From: Mucilaginibacter glaciei
GTDB taxonomy: Bacteria > Bacteroidota > Bacteroidia > Sphingobacteriales > Sphingobacteriaceae
Direction of reading: 5' to 3'
DNA length: 64,000 bases
Assembly (NCBI RefSeq): GCF_014773245.1
Contig: NZ_JACWMX010000003.1
Coordinates: 124,001-188,000, forward strand
The translations under genes and the position numbers were made by a program. Positions 28,342-36,703 of the stretch are shown piece after piece. Every line of letters begins with the position of its first letter. Within the stretch, counting starts at the first letter, position 1. A model generated the notes under the pieces. That model saw only the letters and a list, made by a program, of their open reading frames with translations. It searched no databases and was not told the DNA's origin.

Positions 28342-28800
28342 CTACACCAACTTCCGCATCGCCATAATATAGCCAATATGTAACCCTTCGTGGAAAGGTA
28401 AAAAGGCAATGGCATTTTCAATACTGGTTATTTCTACACCGTAGCGGGTGGTCCAGGCTGGATAGTTAGAAAAAAGGTGGGCATCATAATCTTTTTTAAG
28501 CTGCTCCAGGCTGCTAACAAATAAGGATTTTATTTCGTCCAACTCTTCAGTAGTAACAAATTTTTCGGGTTTGCTACCGGGCTTGTAAGCTTCAAAAAAG
28601 GTTTCATTTACCCAAGTGTCCTGCCCGGCGCGTTTATAACAGATAGCCTGATCGGTAGCTACCATGTGGCCCAGGTTCCAGATCAGGTTATTATTGTATC
28701 CCGCGGGGATAACATTTAATTGTTCAATCATAAAATCGTTTAGAATTTCAAGCACCTTCAACCGGGGCTGTTTAATGATCTCAATTTGTTTAGCTGTCAT
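28342..28800 (-). CDS. DinB-like (DinB_2) metal-binding protein
   Basis: This 152-residue four-helix protein has His residues in WNLGHMVATDQAICY and FLPFHEGLHIGYIMAMRKL, the three-histidine metal site of the DinB/YfiT superfamily. Members act as metal-dependent hydrolases or thiol-S-transferases; the substrate here is unknown. It is a minus-strand gene placed 49 bases before the antitoxin and divergent from the GT39 gene. Confidence 0.87.
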   Translation of the reverse strand: MTAKQIEIIKQPRLKVLEILNDFMIEQLNVIPAGYNNNLIWNLGHMVATDQAICYKRAGQDTWVNETFFEAYKPGSKPEKFVTTEELDEIKSLFVSSLEQLKKDYDAHLFSNYPAWTTRYGVEITSIENAIAFLPFHEGLHIGYIMAMRKLV

Positions 28801-28890
28801 GATTCAAATATTGGATTTTTATCCGGATTTAGGCATAACAGACTATCACCAGGTACCGAATAACAAATAACTACGTTATAGCTTTTATTT

Positions 28891-28898
28891 TAACTTTG
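28891..28898 (+). promoter_or_regulatory. Bacteroidota -7 box (TAACTTTG) for the GT39 gene
   Basis: This is an exact TAnnTTTG match 16 bases before ATG 28915, giving a leader of about 10 bases. Confidence 0.4.
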
Positions 28899-28914
28899 CA
28901 GTTCATCACCGTAA

Positions 28915-30636
28915 ATGACATCTACCGAGGCAAGCCATCCTGTACAGTCTGATCAACCCATCTGGTATTTCATCTTATGCTGGACTTTGCTGAACGCCCT
29001 GCAAGCCTACACGCTTGAACTCCATGCTGACGAAGCTTATTATTGGCTCTTCGCCCAAAAGCTGGACTGGGGGTATTTTTACCATCCGCCGATGGTAGCG
29101 CTTTTTATTAAGATAGGGGATAGCCTGATACCGAATGAGTTGGGGCTTAGGTTGTTAACAGTTTTGAGCAATAGTTTGGCTATATACCTGTTATGGCTAA
29201 TTGTTAAACGATACCAGGTTAGCGCCAGGTGGTTTATTTTGCTGGTGTCGGGGATATTGGTGTTTCATGTATACGGTTTTACCAGCACGCCCGATGCGCC
29301 GCTGTTTTTCTTCGCGGTGCTGTTTTATTATTTCTACCAAAAATATCTGGATAAGGATAGCTGGATCACCGCACTGATAATCGGTATCATCACTGCTTGT
29401 TTGCTGTACAGCAAGTATCATGGGGTATTGCTTATCGGTTTTACAGTGTTATCAAACCTAAAACTGTTTACGCGGAAAAGCTTTTACCTGGCGCTTGCAA
29501 CAGGGGTGCTGCTATATATCCCGCATATACTTTGGCAGCAGGCGCATGGGTTCCCGGCGGTTAATTATAAGTTGTTCGAGCGATCTGCCGAGGGCGGGTA
29601 TGATTTTTCATTCAGCTACGTTTTCTTAGGGGGGCAGTTGGCTTTAGGGGGAGTGTTAATAGGCTGGTATCTGTTCTATCGTGGCTTTACCACTAAAGTT
29701 ACCGATGTGTTTATGCGCTCGTTGTTGGTTAATACTATCGGCACATTCGGGTTCTTTTTATTCAACACGCTAAAAGTAAATGTACAGCCGCATTACACGC
29801 TGATTGCCTTTGTGCCATTGGTAGTTTTGGTGCTGATCAGTTTAACCCGAAAAGGCAAAGAGTCCGTTTGGTTTTACAGGCTGGCTATCGCAAACGTAGT
29901 GCTTATCCTGTTCATCCGTTTGGCATTGATGAGCGGGTTGCCGTTTGTAAAACAGGTGGAGGCGCTAAAAAGCTATTTCGGTTTCCATGAATGGGCCGAT
30001 AAGGTGCATCAAAAAGCAGGCAATGCCTTTGTGGTGATGGACGAGGGTTTTCAAAATCCGTCGAAATATTCTTATTACACGCGGTCGTTAAAAGGCTTTG
30101 CTTACGATTCGCGGTTTTACGGCCGCACTATGTTTGATATATGGCCGATGGAAGATAGTTTGCAGCACCAAAAGGTTTATTACCTGATGCAAAATAAAGT
30201 TGTCGGGTTAACCACCGATAGTATCAAATGCGAGGCTGGCACCTGGTATGGCGGCTGGGTTAATGATGCCCGCACGTATCAAAAGATCATCATAGGGCTC
30301 AAAACAACGGAGATAAAAGCGCACGCCGGGCAAAAAATAGAATTTGACCTTAACCTAACTAATCCTTACCCAATTGCTGTTAATTTTACCAACTTTGGGC
30401 AAACGAACCCCGTGGTGTTGGAGAGTTGTTTATTTAAAGGTGAAGATTTGATAGATGTACAAAAAGCCGGCAGCACTTTTAACAACATTGCGTTAGCAAA
30501 TGGGCAAAGTAAACCCTACCGATTTAGTTTTATTACGCCTGATAAAAAGGGAACATACATTTTACTATTCTCGTTACGTACCGAACCGTTTGCCGGCAGC
30601 AAAAACAGCCCGCTGATAAAATTTACCATTGAATAA
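28915..30636 (+). CDS. GT39-family (ArnT/PMT-like) membrane glycosyltransferase
   Basis: This 573-residue inner-membrane enzyme has about nine to ten hydrophobic helices in the first 360 residues and a periplasmic beta-rich tail. The acidic pair D39-E40 (LELHADEAYYWLFAQKL) lies in the first outer loop, the catalytic site of lipid-phosphate-sugar dependent transferases. FYHPPMVALF and YSKYHGVLLIG are further family marks. It probably moves a sugar from a polyprenyl carrier to a lipid or protein; the acceptor is unknown. The next gene starts 8 bases on, so an operon with the two outer-membrane protein genes is likely. Confidence 0.9.
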   Translation: MTSTEASHPVQSDQPIWYFILCWTLLNALQAYTLELHADEAYYWLFAQKLDWGYFYHPPMVALFIKIGDSLIPNELGLRLLTVLSNSLAIYLLWLIVKRYQVSARWFILLVSGILVFHVYGFTSTPDAPLFFFAVLFYYFYQKYLDKDSWITALIIGIITACLLYSKYHGVLLIGFTVLSNLKLFTRKSFYLALATGVLLYIPHILWQQAHGFPAVNYKLFERSAEGGYDFSFSYVFLGGQLALGGVLIGWYLFYRGFTTKVTDVFMRSLLVNTIGTFGFFLFNTLKVNVQPHYTLIAFVPLVVLVLISLTRKGKESVWFYRLAIANVVLILFIRLALMSGLPFVKQVEALKSYFGFHEWADKVHQKAGNAFVVMDEGFQNPSKYSYYTRSLKGFAYDSRFYGRTMFDIWPMEDSLQHQKVYYLMQNKVVGLTTDSIKCEAGTWYGGWVNDARTYQKIIIGLKTTEIKAHAGQKIEFDLNLTNPYPIAVNFTNFGQTNPVVLESCLFKGEDLIDVQKAGSTFNNIALANGQSKPYRFSFITPDKKGTYILLFSLRTEPFAGSKNSPLIKFTIE

Positions 30637-30644
30637 ATTCAGGC

Positions 30645-31667
30645 ATGATCAAAAAACTCTACTTTATTATACTACTTTGTTTCGCTACCAGAGCAGTTAC
30701 CGCGCAAACCGTTGATGTGCATTTTAACGGCCTGGGTTTTTTTGATAACCGCGAATACAAGGAGTTTGTATTGCGCTCGCGTACCTACTCGGGTACGAGG
30801 CTCAATTTGGATGTGGGATTAAACCTGGATAGCGTACATCATTTTATTGTAGGCGTAAACGCCTTGCATGAGTTTGGTGCTAACCCTTTCTTTGTAAAGG
30901 TAAACCCCGTTGCCTATTACAGCTTTACGGGCAAAAATTGGCTGTTTAACGCGGGTGAGTTCCCGCGAGAGGGGCTGCTAACCGACTATCCCCGTGCCAT
31001 GCTGAACGATACATTGCGCTACTATCGCCCTAATGTGGAGGGCTTGCTCACCAAATTCCATAGCGACCACGTATCAGAAACCATCTGGATAGATTGGGTG
31101 AGCCGACAAACCAATACCGACCGTGAGCAGTTTCTTTTCGGGTTTTCGGGTAAATACAAACCGGCTTTAAGAGGGCCGTTTTATGTGTCGCATTATTTCT
31201 TTTTACTGCACGATGCAGGGCCGGCAATTGCTATCCCTAACGACCATATCCAGGATAACGGCGCGGCGCAAATACGTTTGGGTTTAGATCTGAGCCATAA
31301 AACCATGCTTGACTCACTGACTTTCGAGGCCGGTGGGATGCTGTCATTAGAGCGCACCCGCGGTATCGACGGTTTCCAAAAACCAGCCGGCTTTGTAGCC
31401 AGCGCCTTTTTAAGTTACAAACGGTTTGCCCTATTTGATGAATTTTACAAAGGCCAGGGCCATAATGTAACCTTTGGTGATGCCTATTACCGTTACAAAA
31501 CCTACAATCGGTTGGATATCATTTATACGCCGTTTTTATATAAGGGCCTGCGCGGTCAGTTTATACTGAGCTTTCACCAAACACCGGAGAGTAGCGGCAG
31601 TAACCAGGAAGCATTCCGGTTGACGTATGATATTGGCCGCAAACGCGTGGCCAAGTTTAAAGATTAA
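30645..31667 (+). CDS. Predicted outer-membrane beta-barrel protein
   Basis: This 340-residue protein has a signal peptide (cleaved after about AVTAQ, residue 21). The mature part is rich in amphipathic strands with aromatic residues (RLNLDVGLNLDSVHHFIVGV, FLSYKRFALFDEFYKGQG, RGQFILSFHQTPES). No family is named with confidence. It lies 8 bases after the GT39 gene and 94 bases before a DUF2490 barrel gene, which suggests envelope function. Confidence 0.75.
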   Translation: MIKKLYFIILLCFATRAVTAQTVDVHFNGLGFFDNREYKEFVLRSRTYSGTRLNLDVGLNLDSVHHFIVGVNALHEFGANPFFVKVNPVAYYSFTGKNWLFNAGEFPREGLLTDYPRAMLNDTLRYYRPNVEGLLTKFHSDHVSETIWIDWVSRQTNTDREQFLFGFSGKYKPALRGPFYVSHYFFLLHDAGPAIAIPNDHIQDNGAAQIRLGLDLSHKTMLDSLTFEAGGMLSLERTRGIDGFQKPAGFVASAFLSYKRFALFDEFYKGQGHNVTFGDAYYRYKTYNRLDIIYTPFLYKGLRGQFILSFHQTPESSGSNQEAFRLTYDIGRKRVAKFKD

Positions 31668-31761
31668 CAAATCAAGCCAAAAAATATTAATTTTACGCCA
31701 GTTGCCTAAGTATGCCCCCACTGCCGCAGCCGGAATTTACACTATACATCTATTTTACTTC

Positions 31762-32475
31762 ATGAAGAGGGGCATTTTACTATTGTTATTCGTGGCGTTT
31801 TTAACGCCCTTTAAATTATTCGCGCAAGAGAACCAATTCTCCGGTTGGGGGGCTATCTTCCATTCACAGCGGTTTGGTAAACACTGGGGGGCATCGTTCG
31901 ACGGTCAGTTCCGTTCAGCCAGCCATTTTGATTATCTGCGTAATATCCTGCTGCGCCCATCCGTCAATTATCATTTCGATGGTAATAAAATGGTTGCTTT
32001 GGGTTATGCATACGTTACCTTAAATGGCCGCACAGCATCAGGCGATAAAACTTTTAGGCCCGAAAGCCGCATCTGGCAGCAGTTTACCATCAATACTAAA
32101 TTTGGCAGCAATAATACTTTGCAGCACCGTTTTAGATTAGAGCAGCGTTTTTTGGGTAATACAACCAACACTAACAACCATTACTTTGCCCAGCGTTTGC
32201 GCTATTTTGCCCGTGCCATCGTTCCGTTTAAGCACGGACAGGCTTTTATAAAGGGGCCGTTTGCAGCCTTGCAAGACGAGATTTTTGTGAATGTGCAAAA
32301 CAAAGAAAAGGTAAACAACCATTTTTTTGATCAAAACAGGGCTTATGCCGCTTTAGGTTACCGCATCCGCAAGGAGGTAGATGTAGAAGCGGGTTACCTC
32401 AATCAATATACCAAATCGGCAACAGCATACACCATCAACCACGTCATACAAGTAGCGTTTTATACGCGGTTTTAA
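31762..32475 (+). CDS. DUF2490 outer-membrane barrel protein
   Basis: This 237-residue protein has a signal peptide ending KLFAQ (about residue 22). Then comes the DUF2490 pattern: a W-G-x-x-F strand (QFSGWGAIFHSQRF), GASFDGQFR, LLRPSVNYHF, LGYAYVTLNGR, RLEQRFLG and RLRYFARAIVP, ending VIQVAFYTRF with the C-terminal Phe of barrel proteins. The longer open frame upstream of ATG 31762 (to 31627) overlaps the previous gene and lacks signal-peptide character. Function of the family is unknown. Confidence 0.88.
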   Translation: MKRGILLLLFVAFLTPFKLFAQENQFSGWGAIFHSQRFGKHWGASFDGQFRSASHFDYLRNILLRPSVNYHFDGNKMVALGYAYVTLNGRTASGDKTFRPESRIWQQFTINTKFGSNNTLQHRFRLEQRFLGNTTNTNNHYFAQRLRYFARAIVPFKHGQAFIKGPFAALQDEIFVNVQNKEKVNNHFFDQNRAYAALGYRIRKEVDVEAGYLNQYTKSATAYTINHVIQVAFYTRF

Positions 32476-32534
32476 AAGCAAAGGGCACTAAATACATTTG
32501 CCACCGCGTTAAAGATATTTACTATCTTGGCTTA

Positions 32535-33455
32535 ATGCCCACACTCAGCAACGATCAGCACATACGGCAACTGGCCAATCTGGAACTGCTTGCCCGCCAA
32601 GTGGTAGAGGGGTTTATCACCGGCCTGCACCAAAGCCCGTTTCATGGTTTTTCGGTAGAGTTTGCTGAACACCGGCTGTATAACAATGGCGAGTCCGTAA
32701 AAAACATTGACTGGAAGTTACTGGCCCGTACCGATAAGCTATTTGTAAAGCAGTTTGAAGAAGAAACCAACCTCCGTTGCTATTTATTGCTGGATACGTC
32801 ATCGTCTATGAACTTCCCGGAGGTTGGGATGAACAAGCTGCAATTCTCGGTTTACGCCATCGCCTCGTTAATGTATTTGTTCAAAAAACAGCGCGATGCT
32901 TTCGGGCTTTGCCTGTTTGCTGATAAAATGGAATGGATGAGCCAGGCACGCTCCACATCGGCACATCTGTTTTATTTGTATGCCGAACTGGAGCGCATGT
33001 ATAATAATCCAAAGGTTAACACGGGTACCAATATATCGCAGGTATTACACCATATAGCCGGGCAGGTGCACCAGCGGTCGTTAGTGATCATCTTTAGCGA
33101 TATGCTGGAGAATAGCATGAGTACCGAAAGGACCAACGCCCTTTTTGCCGCTTTGCAACATCTAAAATATAAAAAGCACGAAGTGGTAATTTTTAACGTA
33201 ACCAGCAAACAGCACGAGGTTGACTTTAACTTTGATAACCGCCCCCATCATTTTGTAGACATAGAAACCGGCCAGCAAGTGCGGGTACACCCTAATAAGA
33301 TTCGCGACAGTTATATATCATCATTAACCGAATACCGGCACCAGTTGGAGCTGAAATGTGCCCAGTACCACATTGATCTGGTGGATGCCGACATTAGCCA
33401 GGGCTACAACCAAATACTGCGCGAGTATCTGATCAAACGCAACCGCATGGTTTGA
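32535..33455 (+). CDS. DUF58 protein with von Willebrand A-like fold
   Basis: This 306-residue cytoplasmic protein has the DUF58 core VEFAEHRLYNNGESVKNIDW, then KLLARTDKLFVKQFEEETNL, followed by a MIDAS-like metal motif D87-T-S-S-S91 in LLLDTSSSMNF. DUF58 proteins usually work with MoxR AAA+ ATPases, but no moxR gene is near, so the partner must lie elsewhere in the genome. The strand and 59-base gap allow co-transcription with the barrel gene upstream. Confidence 0.9.
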   Translation: MPTLSNDQHIRQLANLELLARQVVEGFITGLHQSPFHGFSVEFAEHRLYNNGESVKNIDWKLLARTDKLFVKQFEEETNLRCYLLLDTSSSMNFPEVGMNKLQFSVYAIASLMYLFKKQRDAFGLCLFADKMEWMSQARSTSAHLFYLYAELERMYNNPKVNTGTNISQVLHHIAGQVHQRSLVIIFSDMLENSMSTERTNALFAALQHLKYKKHEVVIFNVTSKQHEVDFNFDNRPHHFVDIETGQQVRVHPNKIRDSYISSLTEYRHQLELKCAQYHIDLVDADISQGYNQILREYLIKRNRMV

Positions 33456-33590
33456 CGTACGTAGTTGAGCGATCGGTTTTACTAACCTAAACCGTCCGTA
33501 GTTATTAATAAGCATGATCAGCTTTTATGAAATTATCCAAATCAAATCATCCATATTGGTGTTAAAAAGTTAAACGTATTTTTTTTAAGT

Positions 33591-35060
33591 ATGAGATTAT
33601 CCATCGAACGCAAGCCCATCAGGGTAAATCCCGATCCAAAACGTGTTATTGCCAGGTTTTTCTTTAATGGAAACGATCGCGCAAAAGAGGTTTTAGAACG
33701 GGTAATGAATATAAGCGAAGAGACAGCCTTTGGTATTATATCGCCGCTGTTGCAGGAGTACTCTAAACGCCACCGTAACATTACCCGCGTATTAAACCGC
33801 CATTGCAGCAAGTTAAAGCCGCTTTTTGTTGAATTGGGGATAGATTTTGACAGCCTTACAGTTAACCGCAAGCTGCTTATCGGATCTTATTTTACGCATG
33901 AGTATTCTATCGAGTCGGCGGCGTTTTTTAACCCGTCGATTGTAGAAGATCCTGATCAGGCCGAATTGGAAGAAGGGCAACGCCGCGTAATAATCAGTTT
34001 TAGGGCAGTAGGCGAGGGGCACATTTCCTCAATCACCTTCCGCCGTGCGCTGATAGATAAGGATAACCAAATAACCGTTTTACCGGCCGGTAACTATATT
34101 GACGAGGCCGAAATTGTACGTAACGCGGTTTACAACAAAAAGCTTTTCTTTGAGAAAGCCGCCATCACCCAAATCAATATTGATGTGATAGGTGAACTGG
34201 AAAGTAAGCTGGACCATCACTTCGAATACTCTAACCTGCGCCGTATTATATTAGACTCACAAAAGCTGCAGGAAAGCGACATGAAGAAACTGGAGTATGA
34301 CAAAGTACTTTGGTTGGCTGATTCTTACTACGAGATCGTTTTCTCACTGGATACCGATATCTCTGACAGGGTGATCTTCCCGATATCTGAATACGAACGC
34401 AAAGGGATAGAGGATGCGCGCTTTGTACAATTTATGAATGAAGACGGCAGCTCTGTTTATTATGCTACCTACACGGCTTATGACGGCTCGCTCATCATGC
34501 CTAAGCTGTTACAAACCACCGATTTTTATAATTTTAAAATAATGCCTTTATACGGCGATGGTGCGCAGAATAAGAACCTGGCGCTGTTCCCCCGTAAAAT
34601 AAACGGCAAGTTTGCGATGATCTCCCGGATAGACGGCTGTAATAACTATATCATGTATTCCGATAAGATCAATATCTGGGCTAAGCCTGAATTATTGCAA
34701 AAACCTAAATTTACCTGGGAATTTGTACAGATTGGTAATTGCGGCTCACCTATTGAAACGAAAGACGGTTGGATAGTGATTACCCACGGTGTAGGGCCTA
34801 TGCGCCGCTACGTGCTGGGTGCAAGTTTGTTGAAGCTGGACGATCCCGCGGTAGAGATAGGCCGTTTAAGAGAACCGCTGTTGATTCCTAATAGCGATGA
34901 ACGGGAAGGTTATGTACCCAACGTATTATACTCTTGCGGATCTATCGTACATAATAACAAACTGATCATACCTTACGGTATCTCCGACTCATCAACCTCA
35001 TTTGCAGAAGTTGACCTTGACGAGTTGTTAGCCAAGTTTAAAGAAGACGGGATAGATTAA
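33591..35060 (+). CDS. GH130-family beta-mannoside phosphorylase
   Basis: This 489-residue five-bladed propeller enzyme splits beta-1,4- or beta-1,2-mannosides with phosphate and releases mannose 1-phosphate. It has the N-terminal helical extension (DPKRVIARFFFNGNDRAKEV) seen in one GH130 subgroup, then ARFVQFMNEDGSSVYYATYT with the AYDG that follows, KNLALFPRKINGKFAMISRI, IGNCGSPIETKDGWIVITHG, VGPMRRYVLGASLLKLDDP and YVPNVLYSCGSIVHNNKLII. Exact specificity is not readable. It is followed by a convergent lipoprotein and then by two GT4 genes, suggesting a mannose-containing saccharide pathway (inference). Its stop overlaps the convergent gene by four bases. Confidence 0.9.
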   Translation: MRLSIERKPIRVNPDPKRVIARFFFNGNDRAKEVLERVMNISEETAFGIISPLLQEYSKRHRNITRVLNRHCSKLKPLFVELGIDFDSLTVNRKLLIGSYFTHEYSIESAAFFNPSIVEDPDQAELEEGQRRVIISFRAVGEGHISSITFRRALIDKDNQITVLPAGNYIDEAEIVRNAVYNKKLFFEKAAITQINIDVIGELESKLDHHFEYSNLRRIILDSQKLQESDMKKLEYDKVLWLADSYYEIVFSLDTDISDRVIFPISEYERKGIEDARFVQFMNEDGSSVYYATYTAYDGSLIMPKLLQTTDFYNFKIMPLYGDGAQNKNLALFPRKINGKFAMISRIDGCNNYIMYSDKINIWAKPELLQKPKFTWEFVQIGNCGSPIETKDGWIVITHGVGPMRRYVLGASLLKLDDPAVEIGRLREPLLIPNSDEREGYVPNVLYSCGSIVHNNKLIIPYGISDSSTSFAEVDLDELLAKFKEDGID

Positions 35061-35569
35061 TAATTATCATGTTTAGGAGCAGGATCCTGCAACAAATTTC
35101 CGCCCTCCTGAAACGTGGTTTTAAAGAGATAAGGCTCATCAGTTTTGGTGAGCTTTACTATTTTATAGCTATCCAGTAAGGTATTAACCAACGGTTTTAG
35201 AATAATAGGAAGATTAGGGTAATCGCACTTTACGTGGGTGCTTTGATTTTGTTCGGTAATGATCAGCTCGATCATCAACTCCTCGCCGCTGTGGCCGCGG
35301 GTGGGTTTAAGCTTCGCTAAGTTTATCCGTTGGATGTTTTGTTCTAAATTATCCCAATCTGCCTTCGCATATTGGCCCTCATAACTTCCCTTTAGCGCGG
35401 CATTTTTATCGCCAAAGTAATGATAGGCTAACGACCGCTTAATTTCTATGGCCGATAGACCACAGCCGCCGGGGCAATAGCCGATAGCAACAGACACACT
35501 TTTCAGTCTGTCGTCAGGCACACAACCCGAAAAGAGCACGATTACAGCGATATATCCTAACCATTTCAT
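35057..35569 (-). CDS. Lipoprotein, possibly DUF6438-like
   Basis: This 170-residue protein has lipobox VLFSGC (about Cys16). The mature protein has SVAIGYCPGGCGLSAIEIKR with a Cys-x3-Cys pair followed by a strand, and later ELIITEQNQSTHVKCDYPNL. This layout resembles DUF6438 proteins (C-x-G-x-C-P-x-Y strands). ATG 35569 (MKWLGYIAV) gives the best signal; a start three codons earlier is possible. Function unknown. Confidence 0.65.
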   Translation of the reverse strand: MKWLGYIAVIVLFSGCVPDDRLKSVSVAIGYCPGGCGLSAIEIKRSLAYHYFGDKNAALKGSYEGQYAKADWDNLEQNIQRINLAKLKPTRGHSGEELMIELIITEQNQSTHVKCDYPNLPIILKPLVNTLLDSYKIVKLTKTDEPYLFKTTFQEGGNLLQDPAPKHDNY

Positions 35570-35590
35570 GTAGTACATAAGTTTTAGAAA

Positions 35591-35685
35591 AATATCATGT
35601 CATTGCGAAGAGCATAGCGATGTGGCAATCTCAGTGTATCCTTGTCCTATCAGATTGCCGCGCTATCGCTCGCAATGATATTTTT
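35591..35685. repeat. Full palindromic element (diverged copy)
   Basis: The left arm TGTCATTGCGAAGAGCATAG runs on to TGTGGCAATCTCAG. The right arm is AGATTGCCGCGCTATCGCTC then GCAATGATA. Both match the arms of the elements at 57070-58046, with a short spacer of about 20 bases. It fills the gap between the lipoprotein start and the end of the GT4 gene. Confidence 0.88.
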
Positions 35686-35694
35686 TTAACATGC

Positions 35695-36699
35695 TTATGC
35701 CAATATCTTTTTATACAACTCAAAATAATCATTTGCCATTTTCTCTCTAGAGAATTGGGAACTGGCCCAGTCAAAGCAATCGTTACGGTTAATTGATCCT
35801 AACTGATCTATCGCAGCTACGGCCTCATCAACCGTTTTTACTAAAAAGCCGGTTTCTTCATGCTTGATCAGCTCCGGCATCGAGCCTCTGTTGAAGGCAA
35901 TGACCGGCGTACCGCATAGCATCGACTCGGCTACACTCATGCCAAAAGGTTCGTCGAAGCTAATGGGGTGCAACAAAGCGGCGGCGTGGCCCAACAGGTC
36001 GTTACGTTTATCAGGGCCTGCCTGGCCAACGTACTGGATCTGATCATTTAATTGTGGCTCTACCTTTTCCTTCCAATAATTCTCATCCTGGATAATGCCG
36101 GCTATCATCAACCGGCGATTGCTTTTTTTAGCTATCTCTATCGCTTCAGAAGCGCCTTTATGCGGGTGAATACGGCCAAAGTAAACCAGGTAGTCGTTAG
36201 GCTTTTCGGTAAATTTAAAATCTTTGGTATCTAAGCCATTGTAAACAGTTGCCAGGTAATCCAACTCGGGGCTACGGTCGGCGTTGCTGATTGATACGTA
36301 ATGCCCGCGCGAATTATATTTTTTATAAACCGGGATGATCCTTGGCGATGAAAAGCCGTGAATAGTAGTAATTACCGGCGTTTTGATGAGCCCGGTATAA
36401 GTAAGCGGTAAAAAATCGAAGTTATTATGAATGATATCAAAATCATGCGCCTGCTCCATCAGGTTACTAATATGCAGGCACTCCAACACTTTAGCATCCT
36501 GCGTACGGTCTTCTTCATAACCGGTTGCGCAAACCGATTGTAAGGTACCCGCAGTTATGGAGTCGCCGGTAGCAAATAGTGTAACGTCAACGCCTAATTT
36601 TATTAATCCTTCGGCAATGTTGCTGGCTACCTGTTCCCAAGGGCCGTAGTGCCTGGGCGGTGTGCGCCAGGCAACGGGGGCTAATATGGCTGCTTTCAT
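35695..36699 (-). CDS. GT4-family glycosyltransferase
   Basis: This 334-residue GT-B transferase is retaining and uses a nucleotide sugar. The N-terminal loop is RTPPRHYGPWEQVASNIAEG. The C-terminal donor domain has YFGRIHPHKGASEAIEIAKK, AALLHPISFDEPFGMSVAES and MLCGTPVIAFNRGSMPELIK, with the E-x7-E-like motif. It lies four bases after the larger GT4 gene, so the two form an operon, next to a GH130 gene. It probably helps make a mannose-containing saccharide, which is inferred from context. Confidence 0.92.
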   Translation of the reverse strand: MKAAILAPVAWRTPPRHYGPWEQVASNIAEGLIKLGVDVTLFATGDSITAGTLQSVCATGYEEDRTQDAKVLECLHISNLMEQAHDFDIIHNNFDFLPLTYTGLIKTPVITTIHGFSSPRIIPVYKKYNSRGHYVSISNADRSPELDYLATVYNGLDTKDFKFTEKPNDYLVYFGRIHPHKGASEAIEIAKKSNRRLMIAGIIQDENYWKEKVEPQLNDQIQYVGQAGPDKRNDLLGHAAALLHPISFDEPFGMSVAESMLCGTPVIAFNRGSMPELIKHEETGFLVKTVDEAVAAIDQLGSINRNDCFDWASSQFSREKMANDYFELYKKILA

Positions 36700-36703
36700 C
36701 GTG